The position numbers and the translations under genes were made by a program. The notes under the pieces were generated by a model that did not search any database, was not told where the DNA came from, and saw only the letters and a list, made by a program, of their open reading frames with translations. A DNA stretch of 64,000 nucleotides from DASVRZ01 sp038230215 (lineage in GTDB: Bacteria > Verrucomicrobiota > Verrucomicrobiia > Chthoniobacterales > DASVRZ01), in assembly GCA_038230215.1 (NCBI GenBank), contig JBBRNR010000001.1, positions 248,001 to 312,000 of the forward strand, given 5' to 3'. Below are positions 54,550 through 62,509 of this stretch, piece by piece (the stretch's first letter is position 1; every line of letters starts with the position of its first letter).

Positions 54550-55332
54550 ATGAAATTCACCCCGCTGGCACTCGTTGCCACTCTTACCATTACCACTCTC
54601 GCTTCTGCCGCAGAGCTGAAAGAAACCAAAGACAAGGTTAGCTACAGCATCGGCGTCGATATTGGTTCCACCATCAAACGCCAGGGCATCGAGATCGATC
54701 CCGACAAAGTATTACTCGGCCTCAAGGACGCCTACAGTGGTAAAAAACTCGCCCTCACCGACGAGGAAATGAAGTCCACGATGGAAACTTTCCAGAAGGA
54801 AATGATGACCAAGATGGCCAAGAAGCGCGAGGACGACGCCAAGAAGAACAAGGAAATCGGTGAAAAATTCCTCGCTGAAAACAAGAAAAAAGATGGCGTG
54901 AAAACCACCGCATCTGGCTTGCAATACAAGATCATCACAGAAGGCAAAGGCGAGAAGGCTAAAGAAACCGATACCGTGGTCACGAATTATCGCGGCACCA
55001 CGATCGACGGCAAGGAATTCGACAGCTCCTACAAGCGCAACGAGCCTGCAGAATTTCCCCTCGCCGGTGTAATCAAGGGCTGGACGGAAGGTCTGCAGCT
55101 CATCCCAGTCGGCACGAAAGCCCAATTCTACATTCCAGCGGAACTCGCCTATGGCGACAATGCCCCTCCTGAAATCGGACCGGGCCAGACTCTGATCTTT
55201 GACGTCGAACTTCTCAGCATCAAGGCTCCTGAAGCTCCGGCCGTAGCGCCTGCTGCTTCGGCCAGTCCTGCGGCAGCGATGGCAACCCCAGCCGCGCCTG
55301 CTCCCAGCGAAAAGCCTGCGGAAAAGAAGTAA
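54550..55332 (+). CDS. FKBP-type peptidyl-prolyl isomerase (FkpA/Mip-like)
   Basis: 260 residues from the ATG before the signal peptide (MKFTPLALVATLTITTLASA). N-terminal dimerisation helices (Lys/Glu-rich, about 20-125), FKBP domain (about 130-235: TVVTNYRGTTIDGKEFDSSY, GVIKGWTEGLQLIPVGTKAQ, ELAYGDNAPPEIGP), and an Ala/Pro-rich tail. Periplasmic folding helper. Confidence 0.92.
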   Translation: MKFTPLALVATLTITTLASAAELKETKDKVSYSIGVDIGSTIKRQGIEIDPDKVLLGLKDAYSGKKLALTDEEMKSTMETFQKEMMTKMAKKREDDAKKNKEIGEKFLAENKKKDGVKTTASGLQYKIITEGKGEKAKETDTVVTNYRGTTIDGKEFDSSYKRNEPAEFPLAGVIKGWTEGLQLIPVGTKAQFYIPAELAYGDNAPPEIGPGQTLIFDVELLSIKAPEAPAVAPAASASPAAAMATPAAPAPSEKPAEKK

Positions 55333-55729
55333 CTCCGCACAGGGCCTCCGTCCGGGTCACCTATTATTTGGAAATTCTTTCCTCATGGTGCCATCGGGCG
55401 GGGCCGAGTTGGGGCTCGTAACCACTTTCGCAGCAAACAGATAGAGTTACAGGCGATTCAGCGTGATTGCCTTTGACGCACACAGCGCTGATTAAAAGGT
55501 CTCGGACGAGGTCTTGTCGCCTCGCAAGAGGCGCATTTTAACCGGACGGACGGATAGTTAGTCGGAACGAATCACATTAAAGGCTTGCCTCTGGGCAGAG
55601 GCGCTATTATATGCCTCGTTCTGCAAGGTATTGAACTTGATTTTGCCCTGCGGATTTTTATTATAAACCAATACCCAAAACCGAGAGTCATCGCCTTAAC
55701 CTGCGCCGATTTTCCAAGGAGATAGCACC
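55333..55729 (+). promoter_or_regulatory. infC upstream region with stem-loops
   Basis: 397 bp without a gene. Two tight stem-loops: CGCCTC-GCAA-GAGGCG (55518-55533, GNRA-type loop) and GCCTCT-GGGC-AGAGGC (55587-55602). Neither has a good T-run. The promoter-like TTGATT-16-TATTAT lies downstream of both (55637-55664), so the stems may belong to an upstream transcript or to a longer leader. Confidence 0.5.
55637..55664 (+). promoter_or_regulatory. sigma70-type promoter of infC
   Basis: TTGATT, 16-nt spacer, TATTAT, about 65 nt before the start codon. Same spacing and -10 as the promoter ahead of the SAM riboswitch. Confidence 0.5.
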
Positions 55730-55732
55730 ATA
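55716..55732 (+). promoter_or_regulatory. infC: strong Shine-Dalgarno and ATA start codon of infC
   Basis: AAGGAG at 55716-55721, 8-nt spacer, ATA at 55730. The reading frame from this ATA gives IQQPPRVNGRIRAREVRVIV, the conserved IF3 N-terminus. No ATG, GTG or TTG lies in frame between the Shine-Dalgarno and this block. The next possible start is the GTG at 55775, which would delete the conserved RIRAREVR segment. Confidence 0.8.
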
Positions 55733-56332
55733 CAGCAACCACCCCGTGTCAATGGCCGCATACGCGCTCGAGAAGTGCGCGTCATCGTGGCGTCCACCAA
55801 CGAGCAACTCGGCGTCCTGAAGCTTTCCGACGCCATCAAGCACGCGCAGCAAGCCGGCTTGGATCTGGTCGAAGTCGCTCCCAATGCCAATCCTCCGGTC
55901 TGCCGCATCGTCGATTTCGGCAAGTATCGTTACGAAATCGCCAAGCAGGATAAGGAAAAAAAGGCGACCACCAGCAAGCTCAAGGAAGTGAAATTCCGGG
56001 TTAACATCGACGAGCATGATTACATGACGAAGATTCGCCGAGCCGAGCAGTTCCTCGACAAGGGCAACAAGGTCAAAACTCAACTCCAGTTCCGCGGACG
56101 CGAAATGGCGCACCAAGATCTGGGTTACGCTCTGATGCAACGCGTCAAAGCCGATCTCTCCACGATGTCAGCCGTGGAAACCGAACCCAAAATGATGGGC
56201 CGCAGCATCAACATGATGCTCTCCCCGCTCCCTGCCGCCCGTCGCAAACTCAAGTGGACGACGAAGGACGACGCCGATCTCGAGGAAGAGGAAGAAGACG
56301 ACGTGGACGAGGCTGACGACACGGAGGTTTAA
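55730..56332 (+). CDS. infC: translation initiation factor IF-3
   Basis: 200 residues from an ATA start, chosen because it alone keeps the conserved N-terminus and has a perfect Shine-Dalgarno. IF3 binds the 30S subunit and proofreads start codons. E. coli infC uses AUU for autoregulation, so ATA fits the same logic. Domains: IF3-N (EQLGVLKLSDAIKHAQQAGL, VCRIVDFGKYRYE), linker, IF3-C (VNIDEHDYMTKIRRAEQFLD, VQLQ-like TQLQFRGREMAHQDLG). A 20-residue acidic tail (EEEEEDDVDEADD) is an addition. Unusually, rpmI-rplT do not follow; a terminator does. Confidence 0.92.
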   Translation: MQQPPRVNGRIRAREVRVIVASTNEQLGVLKLSDAIKHAQQAGLDLVEVAPNANPPVCRIVDFGKYRYEIAKQDKEKKATTSKLKEVKFRVNIDEHDYMTKIRRAEQFLDKGNKVKTQLQFRGREMAHQDLGYALMQRVKADLSTMSAVETEPKMMGRSINMMLSPLPAARRKLKWTTKDDADLEEEEEDDVDEADDTEV

Positions 56333-56361
56333 GTCTCTCGGAAAACAAATTGAAAAGAAAC

Positions 56362-56390
56362 AGGCGGCCACATCAGCCGCCTTTTTCTTT
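56362..56390 (+). terminator. rho-independent terminator of infC
   Basis: AGGCGGC and GCCGCCT form a 7-bp stem with a 7-nt loop, followed by TTTTCTTT. Convergent with the radical SAM gene that ends at 56393, so it may serve both strands. Confidence 0.82.
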
Positions 56391-56392
56391 GC

Positions 56393-57469
56393 CTAGAACA
56401 GCGACAACTGATCCGTCGGCACGCGGAAAGACTCCGTGGAAAGTTCTGGCATTTCCTTGGGGAAACCGGCCTTGTGCCTCGCGAGCTGATAGAGATTTCG
56501 CATTTGAGTCGCGTAGAAGCCTTCGCCGCTCATGCGCGAGCCGAAACGCGGATCGTTCAGTTTCCCTCCACGCATCGATCTAACTCGATTGAGAATTTTT
56601 TCCTTTTGTCCAGGCACCGTGCGTTCGAGCCAATCCTCGAAAACTGGCGCGACCGCTCCCGGCAAACGCAGGGGAACATAACCAACGCCACGCGCACCAG
56701 CTTTCGCCACCGCCGCAAAAATCGCGGGCATCTCGTGGTCGTTCAACCCCGGAATGCATGGTGCCATCAGGACGCGCACCGGAATGCCAGCCGCGCTCAA
56801 TTCCTCCACGGCGGCAAGTCGGCGGGCCGGAGCGGAGGCGCGGGGTTCCAGGGTTTTCGCCAACTCGGCATCCAGCGTAGTGATGGAAATATTTACGACT
56901 GCGGCCTGGTGCGCGGCGAGCGTTCTCAGGTGATCGATGTCCCGGGTGACGAGGTGATTTTTCGTGATGATACCGACTGGCTGACGAAATTCTGCCATCA
57001 CACCGAGGCAGCGCCGGGTGATTTCCAAGGTGCGCTCGATCGGTTGATAGCAATCCGTGACGCCGCTCATGACGAGCACCTGCGGCTTCCATTTGCGGGC
57101 GGAAAGCTCGGAGCGAAGGAGTTCGGACGCGTTCTCTTTCACGACGATCTTCGACTCGAAGTCCAGTCCGGCGGAGAAACCGAGAAACTCGTGCGTCGGC
57201 CGGGCGAAACAGTAGGCACAGCCGTGTTCGCAACCCCGATACGGATTCACACTGGCCTCGAAACCAATGTCCGGACTGTTGTTGTAAGTGATGATCGACT
57301 GCGTGGCGTCCTTCAGAAATTGCGTGCGCAGCGTACGCGGCTCATCATCTGGGTCCAACTCGACATCGGCAACGTATTCGAGCTTCTCAAACCGGTTTTT
57401 TGGATTCAACCCCGCGCCGCGTCCGCGAGTCGGATTCGGTTGGCCGGGTTGCATTCTCTCCTTTCGCAT
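56393..57469 (-). CDS. radical SAM protein (spore-photolyase-like, PA0069 family)
   Basis: 358 residues from the ATG of MRKERMQPGQPN; a longer upstream frame crosses into the divergent HAD gene and is rejected. Cluster motif GCEHGCAYCFARPTHEF (Cx3Cx2C), followed by a TIM-barrel pattern and VMSGVTDCYQPIE. This family is widespread but of unsettled function, possibly DNA repair. Confidence 0.85.
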   Translation of the reverse strand: MRKERMQPGQPNPTRGRGAGLNPKNRFEKLEYVADVELDPDDEPRTLRTQFLKDATQSIITYNNSPDIGFEASVNPYRGCEHGCAYCFARPTHEFLGFSAGLDFESKIVVKENASELLRSELSARKWKPQVLVMSGVTDCYQPIERTLEITRRCLGVMAEFRQPVGIITKNHLVTRDIDHLRTLAAHQAAVVNISITTLDAELAKTLEPRASAPARRLAAVEELSAAGIPVRVLMAPCIPGLNDHEMPAIFAAVAKAGARGVGYVPLRLPGAVAPVFEDWLERTVPGQKEKILNRVRSMRGGKLNDPRFGSRMSGEGFYATQMRNLYQLARHKAGFPKEMPELSTESFRVPTDQLSLF

Positions 57470-57563
57470 GGCTGCGGAATCCCCTGCAACTCCTCGCGAT
57501 TGAGAACCGGTGAATGCGAAAAACGCTGGTTGGTTAGGGCGGCTCCATTCTAATCTGACTCCC

Positions 57564-58244
57564 TTGAAAAAACTTCTCCTCTTCGATATCGACGGCACCT
57601 TGATCGACACCGGCGGCACGGGTTTCCCCGCCTTGCGCATGGCGCTGCAAGACGGCTTCGGCATCGAGGACGATCTAAGTCACATCAGTCTCGCCGGAGC
57701 GACAGATACAAACATTTGCCGCGAGATTCTGGCGCATCATCAGATTGAGCCGACGGCGGCCAACATGGCGCATTATCTCGACGGCTACCTGCACCATTTA
57801 CAAAGACTCCTGCCGGAAAAAAGCGGACGCGTGCTCCCGGGCATCCTCGAGTTATTGGGAAAACTCCAGTCGCGTCCGGACCTCGTCGTCGCCCTGCTCA
57901 CCGGCAACCTCGTTCGCGGCGCCGAGATCAAGCTCGCCCACTTTTGCATCTGGCATTTCTTCGAGTTCGGCGCGTTCGCGGACGATCATCATATGCGCAA
58001 CGAACTCGGCCACTTCGCACGGGCGCGCGCATTGGAAAAACACGGCGTCGAGTTTCCCCCGGAATCGATCTACGTGATTGGCGACACGCCGAAAGACATC
58101 GCGTGCGGGCGCGCCATCGGAGCGAAGACCGTCGCCGTCGCCACCGGCGAGTACAGCACAGTCGAGTTAGGTCGTTATCAGCCCGATTACCTCTTCGAGA
58201 ACTTCTCGGAAACCACCCGCGCCATCGAGCAGCTCGGCTGGTAA
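57564..58244 (+). CDS. HAD-superfamily phosphatase (phosphoglycolate-phosphatase-like)
   Basis: 226 residues from a TTG start directly before KKLLLFDIDGTLIDTGG; no ATG lies near the domain start. HAD motifs FDIDGTLIDT, LLTGN, and VIGDTPKDIACGRAIGA. Divergent from the radical SAM gene. Substrate unknown. Confidence 0.82.
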   Translation: MKKLLLFDIDGTLIDTGGTGFPALRMALQDGFGIEDDLSHISLAGATDTNICREILAHHQIEPTAANMAHYLDGYLHHLQRLLPEKSGRVLPGILELLGKLQSRPDLVVALLTGNLVRGAEIKLAHFCIWHFFEFGAFADDHHMRNELGHFARARALEKHGVEFPPESIYVIGDTPKDIACGRAIGAKTVAVATGEYSTVELGRYQPDYLFENFSETTRAIEQLGW

Positions 58245-58246
58245 GT

Positions 58247-58630
58247 CTAGGCCGCGGCCTTGGTCTGGTGCCGGAGCGATTCCGCGCTCTTGAAGAGCAC
58301 CGCCTCAGACTCGGAGACCTTGATGAGCCGACCTTCTGGATCGCGGAAATTGGCATAGGGGCCATCGTTCAAAACGATCACGCCATTGCGCCGCAACTGG
58401 TCGAGCACGGCCTGGCGTTCCTTGATCGAAAGATACAAATGGAAGTAGCTCACATTCTCGCCCATCAGACACGGCCGAATGGTCAGCGGCATTCCGCCCA
58501 GCATCAGATCCACATAGCGATCGGTGCGTTCGCTTACCACTTTCGCCGCAAGAATGTTAACGTAGAAGTTACGAATTTCCCGCCAGCGCTCCGTGAAAAC
58601 GGTGATGGAATAGCACTGGGGTTTGATCAT
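58247..58630 (-). CDS. VOC-family (glyoxalase/dioxygenase-fold) protein
   Basis: 127 residues from the ATG of MIKPQCYSITVF; an alternative ATG 20 codons upstream (58690) is also open. VOC pattern: REIRNFYVNILAAKVVSERTD, VSYFHLYLSIKERQAVLDQL, and FRDPEGRLIKVSE. Metal ligands are not obvious. Function unassigned. Converges with the HAD gene, stops 2 bp apart. Confidence 0.72.
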   Translation of the reverse strand: MIKPQCYSITVFTERWREIRNFYVNILAAKVVSERTDRYVDLMLGGMPLTIRPCLMGENVSYFHLYLSIKERQAVLDQLRRNGVIVLNDGPYANFRDPEGRLIKVSESEAVLFKSAESLRHQTKAAA

Positions 58631-58881
58631 ACTCCGGTTGATCCGACGCCGGGGAAGAACCCGGTTAAGCTGCTCAATTTCTGGTGGCATTATGCATTCT
58701 CTTTAAGCAGGTTCCATGCACCACTTGCGGAACTTTCTTCATTGCCTGCGGTAATATTTTCAGAAATAGACTCCGCTACGGCAAATGACTGCAAAAAACC
58801 ACGGTCTCAGCCACCGAATGCAGTGATATTCTCAATTTTGTCTTCCAAATAAGAGAAACATCCAAGGATTTCGTCTCAAAG

Positions 58882-60195
58882 CTAGAGGTTCGCGTGCCTT
58901 TTCACCCGGCGCGCCAGTCTGAGGTATACGCAGATCGTCACTCCGGCGAAGACCCAGGGGAGCCAGGCCAGCGCTGCGATGAAGGTTTCGTTCGCCGTCA
59001 ATGAGATGGAACTCGACTGCAAGCCGCGCAACAGACCGGCGAAGAGCAACCCCGTGCTGCCGTAGGCGAGATTCGTCGCCAAGCCGCGAAAACTCAAAAT
59101 CGTCGCCCGGCGCGACGCATCGGCGGACTGGTTTAGGTAATACGACGTCAGAAAATTCATCACCGACATGCCGAGCCCGAGCAGCAACGGAAACACCAGC
59201 CCCACGTAGGGCAGCACCCAAGTGAGCCCCGCCAATCCGATCAAACTCAACCCGGAGACCACCGCAAAAGCCCGCGTCGGCGGACCCAGGGCGATGAGCC
59301 GTTTGGCCAGCGGCGGCGCAGCGTAACCGAGCAGGGCAAACCCGGAGCCGATGAGGCCAAACGAAGCCTCGGGCAACCGGATGAGCCGGTAATATTGGCT
59401 GCCGATGGTGAGAAACAACCGGATGAAACTATCGTTGCAGATCGTCGCCGCGATGACGAAAAGCGCAAGCGGTGACGCCCAGATCCAGCGCCCCGCCGCC
59501 CCTACCTCGCGGAAAGCCGCGCCGACCGTCACGCGTTTTTCACGGGTCGGCGGCGGCTCGTGCAGGCGCAGCGCGGCGAGCACGGTCACGAACGACGTGG
59601 CCAGCGTGAGGTAGACCGGCCAGCGCACCGTGTCGGTTTTCGCCAAAATGAGCCGACTTCCAAAGAAATGGAGCACGCTCGTGACGAGACCCGGATCATA
59701 GACCGCCGCGCCGACGACCATGGCAAAGAAAAACCCGCCCGACTGCCAGCGCGCCAGACGTTCCAAGACCCGCGGCCACTCGGAGTCGCGCCCGGCGGCC
59801 TTGAGCGAATCGTAAACCAGCGCCTCGTCGGCCCCGCTGGCGCACGCCTCGGCCGCGCCGCTGATGACCCGGTTGAGGAGGAAAAGCCAGAAGAGCAGAG
59901 TGAGATTCGACCGGGGCGTGAAGGAAAAGACGGCCATTTCCAGAACCATTAGGAATGCGGCAATGACGACGAGTCGTTTCCGGCCCACCAGATCGGCCAG
60001 GGCGCCGGAGGGGACTTCGAGCAAGACGATGGCGGCGGCCCAGGCGACGTTCAGGAGGGCGTATTGGGAGAGGGTGAGGCCGAGATCGAGGAAGAGAATG
60101 GCGAGAACGGGGTAGTAAAAGCGGGCGTTAAAGAGGACGCGAAAGACGATGAACCAGCGGACATTGCGGTCGGCGGCGGACGATGCGGGTGCCAT
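58882..60195 (-). CDS. MFS transporter
   Basis: 437 residues, twelve predicted spans in two halves. The loop 2-3 signature is LEVPSGALADLVGRKRLVV. Major facilitator family; substrate unknown. The 58691-58881 gap before it holds nothing notable. Confidence 0.85.
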   Translation of the reverse strand: MAPASSAADRNVRWFIVFRVLFNARFYYPVLAILFLDLGLTLSQYALLNVAWAAAIVLLEVPSGALADLVGRKRLVVIAAFLMVLEMAVFSFTPRSNLTLLFWLFLLNRVISGAAEACASGADEALVYDSLKAAGRDSEWPRVLERLARWQSGGFFFAMVVGAAVYDPGLVTSVLHFFGSRLILAKTDTVRWPVYLTLATSFVTVLAALRLHEPPPTREKRVTVGAAFREVGAAGRWIWASPLALFVIAATICNDSFIRLFLTIGSQYYRLIRLPEASFGLIGSGFALLGYAAPPLAKRLIALGPPTRAFAVVSGLSLIGLAGLTWVLPYVGLVFPLLLGLGMSVMNFLTSYYLNQSADASRRATILSFRGLATNLAYGSTGLLFAGLLRGLQSSSISLTANETFIAALAWLPWVFAGVTICVYLRLARRVKRHANL

Positions 60196-60352
60196 GGCAC
60201 TGTGATGTCAGGAAACGAGCGGCGGGTCTGCATCTATTTCGATGGGGAGCGAAATAAGGTGGCGGCGAATGAGCGGGACGTGGGGAATGCGGATAGGAGA
60301 AGGTGCAGCGACGAGGCATGGGTCGTCGGATGGCGAAGCAATGGCGTCCCTG

Positions 60353-60547
60353 CTTCGGGAGCGCACGCGTCTCGCGTGTTCTTTTCGGTGTCCCGCCGAA
60401 AAGCTGGCGGCACTTGGGGGAAAGAACGCTCGAGTGGCAGGAGGTGCGACACGGAGTCTGGTAAAAATGCCACACTGCCACTGCTACGAAGAGGGCCCGT
60501 TAGGCGAGACGCCTATCGGAACACGCGGGACGCGTGCGCTCCCGAAG
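60353..60547. repeat. inverted pair of palindromic repeats (REPIN-like), copy B
   Basis: The 29-bp left arm (60353-60381, CTTCGGGAGCGCACGCGTCT...) and right arm (60519-60547) are inverted copies with one mismatch. Next to the left arm is a hairpin with arms CTTTTCGG and CCGAAAAG (60381-60403), the same 23-nt layout as at 9964-9986. A further stem TAGGCG-AGA-CGCCTA is at 60501-60515. Lies directly before array B. Confidence 0.78.
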
Positions 60548-60560
60548 AAAGGGGCCACTC

Positions 60561-60812
60561 GGCCCGCGTTGAGTTCCATACGATTCAGGTGAATGACCTG
60601 AGGTTTCGCGGCGACGGACATTTTACCCCGGCGACGGCTCGACATGGCCTCGCTATGGATCGACTTGCGGCGGCGACGGACATTTTTGCTCCGGCGATGT
60701 AGCGACTTGGGGTGGCGACGGCGTCGCCGGGCCAGGTGGATACGTTGCTGGGCCAAGTGGAGGCGTCGCTCGCTGAGGCGGGCATTAAATGTTGACACTC
60801 CGAGGCGTTTGC
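60561..60812. repeat. tandem array B: about twelve degenerate units of exactly 21 bp
   Basis: The clearest nine units start at 60603, 60624, 60645, 60666, 60687, 60708, 60729, 60750 and 60771 with no indels; weaker ones flank. Common core CGGCGACGGA...; the units at 60729 and 60750 are close (GGGCCAGGTGGA / GGGCCAAGTGGA). The minus strand gives a 7-residue repeat (DASTWPS, NVSTWPG, DAVATPS). Sequence differs from arrays A and 2, but the period is the same. Ends about 40 bp before family gene B. Confidence 0.85.
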
Positions 60813-60855
60813 GACCTGATCCGGGCGTCATTTAACTAAAGAACACACACATATT

Positions 60856-61551
60856 ATGGGTCAAAGCATGGATTTTATCACGGGTCGGGCTGTCAAAAGC
60901 ATTAGCGCGGCCAAAACAATCGCCGCCACTTGGGTTTGGGAGGAGAAATCGCCCGCCGAGATGCAGGCGCAACTCGATGGCATCGTCGGCAATGCCTCTT
61001 CCACTCCGCCCGTGGCGGGTCAGCAGGAGATCGCGGCGGCCGCCGAGCAGACGATGAAGGGCGCGCGGGGGGCGTGGGATGATCAGCTCGATGTCTTGCA
61101 CCGCTGGACGATGCAGGGTGTGGGGATGGCAAAGACGAAGTATCGCGATCAACCGGGCAAGATGGTGCATCTGAGTGGTCTCTCGGCACGGGGTTCGACG
61201 CGGCCCGAGATCCTCGACGAGGCGTTGGCCTGGGAGTCGGCCTGGGGCAGGATCGACCCGGCGTTTGCTCCCCTGCCCGCGAATACGTGGCCGGCCTTCC
61301 AGGCGTTGCGGACGCTATGTTCGGAGACGCTAAAGACGGCGTACTCGGATCGTCAGGCCGACTGGCGCGACGAGGCGGAGAAACTGGCGGCGCTCGGCCG
61401 TGCGATGGAGGACATCAATGAGGCGTGGTATGCCGATGCGACCCGGGTTTTCCCGGCAGGCACCCCCGAGGGCGACATGATCCGCGGCACAATCCCGACG
61501 ACGTATAACCCGCCAGCGGCTGATAAGCCGACCCCTCCGCCAGTGGGGTGA
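60856..61551 (+). CDS. array-associated family protein B (function unknown)
   Basis: 231 residues, soluble, mostly helical, with a Pro-rich tail (YNPPAADKPTPPPVG). Homologous to the protein at 10204-10938 along most of its length: TWVWEEKSPAEM / TEWTWPLRTIAEW, LSARGSTRPEILDEA / LSSRGSSRREIEDEA, AFAPLP, and WYADATRVFPAGTPEGDMIR. No known domain seen. Lies just after the REPIN-like pair and the 21-bp array, as copy A does. Confidence 0.8.
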   Translation: MGQSMDFITGRAVKSISAAKTIAATWVWEEKSPAEMQAQLDGIVGNASSTPPVAGQQEIAAAAEQTMKGARGAWDDQLDVLHRWTMQGVGMAKTKYRDQPGKMVHLSGLSARGSTRPEILDEALAWESAWGRIDPAFAPLPANTWPAFQALRTLCSETLKTAYSDRQADWRDEAEKLAALGRAMEDINEAWYADATRVFPAGTPEGDMIRGTIPTTYNPPAADKPTPPPVG

Positions 61552-61570
61552 GGGTTAATCACATGCCATC

Positions 61571-62122
61571 ATGAAGACGCGGATTGTAGCGATTGCACGC
61601 TGGTGTTTGCTAATCTGGGGGGCACTCTCGCTGGCTGGCGTCATCATCTTTGCCGCTTTCGTTGCCTATCGAATCGGACCAGGTAACAAAAACAAGGTCG
61701 ATACAGCGTCCAAACGAGATGTGCGCTTCGTCCTAAATTGGTGTGAACTCGGCGAAGCGCGCACGGAAAAGGTGGTTCACAGTTACATTTCGTCGCGTTC
61801 TTTTACCGGGGACCATTTGGATGCCTACGCGATCAAGATTTCTCGTGTTGAACTCGCCGAACTCATGAAGGGGACGGATAACTTCCACGGGCGCTGGTAT
61901 CGAGGGGACCAGCTTCCAAAAATGCTCGACGATGGCGTGGGTTTTGTAGGCAGATGGCTAAGTGAGATTCCGTGGTTTCCCTCTCCACAAGAGCTTCGGA
62001 GTTCCCAGTTCTATGTTTATCCGTGGAGCATCTATTATCACGGGCTCCAACCCACTTCAGCAGACCTTATTTTCATTCGACCTTCCGACCACATGGTTTT
62101 CTATTTTGGAGGTAAGACGTAA
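61571..62122 (+). CDS. uncharacterised membrane-anchored protein
   Basis: 183 residues. One N-terminal span (WCLLIWGALSLAGVIIFAAFVAY) then a soluble domain rich in Tyr, Trp and Ser (GRWYRGDQLPKMLDDGVGFV, QFYVYPWSIYYHG). No family recognised. 19 bp after family gene B, mirroring the small membrane gene after copy A by position only; the sequences are unrelated. Confidence 0.6.
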   Translation: MKTRIVAIARWCLLIWGALSLAGVIIFAAFVAYRIGPGNKNKVDTASKRDVRFVLNWCELGEARTEKVVHSYISSRSFTGDHLDAYAIKISRVELAELMKGTDNFHGRWYRGDQLPKMLDDGVGFVGRWLSEIPWFPSPQELRSSQFYVYPWSIYYHGLQPTSADLIFIRPSDHMVFYFGGKT

Positions 62123-62136
62123 GGGCTGTGTAGGCA

Positions 62137-62474
62137 GACCCGTGAGGGTCGTCCTATTTATAGCCGTTTGCGTTTACAAGGGATGAGGTCTGTAGGACCG
62201 GCATCTGACTGACGAGAGTCGATAAACAGAGGTCGCACCTACGGCGCTCATGTGTTCCGGTGTGTTTTTTTTCTATAAAGATTCGACTCCTACGGAGCCG
62301 TTTTACGGGTTTGGTCGCAGTCCCTCGTTACCAAGCTCTGGCTTGGTGACGGGATTGTCTTGGAAGCTCTAGCTTCCTCTGCTGGGCACGGGGACGAAGC
62401 AGGAGCTTCGGGGACCTGTGCGTTTCCAAGCGGGAGCGAGGGAATGAGGGAACCCGTATCGGCTCACAGAGCCG
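62137..62474. repeat. cluster of short hairpins
   Basis: At least seven mini-hairpins in about 340 bp: GACCC/GGGTC (62137), GGTC/GACC (62187), GACTCC/GGAGCC (around 62285), CCAAGC-TCTG-GCTTGG (62331), GGAAGC-TCTA-GCTTCC (62362), GAAGC-AGGA-GCTTC (62396) and CGGCTC-ACA-GAGCCG (62460). Three share the AAGC-4 nt-GCTT design. No gene is visible in the 387-bp gap (62123-62509); this looks like an accumulation of small palindromic repeats. Confidence 0.65.
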
Positions 62475-62509
62475 ACTCTACAATCATCGGATTGTCCATC
62501 TGTGCTTGT

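Noticed and set aside
55775..56332. infC beginning at GTG 55775
   Set aside because: It would drop the conserved N-terminal RIRAREVR segment and has no Shine-Dalgarno at the right distance.
57469..57664. N-terminal extension of the radical SAM protein
   Set aside because: It runs antisense through the start of the HAD gene and is not protein-like; a good ATG lies at 57469.
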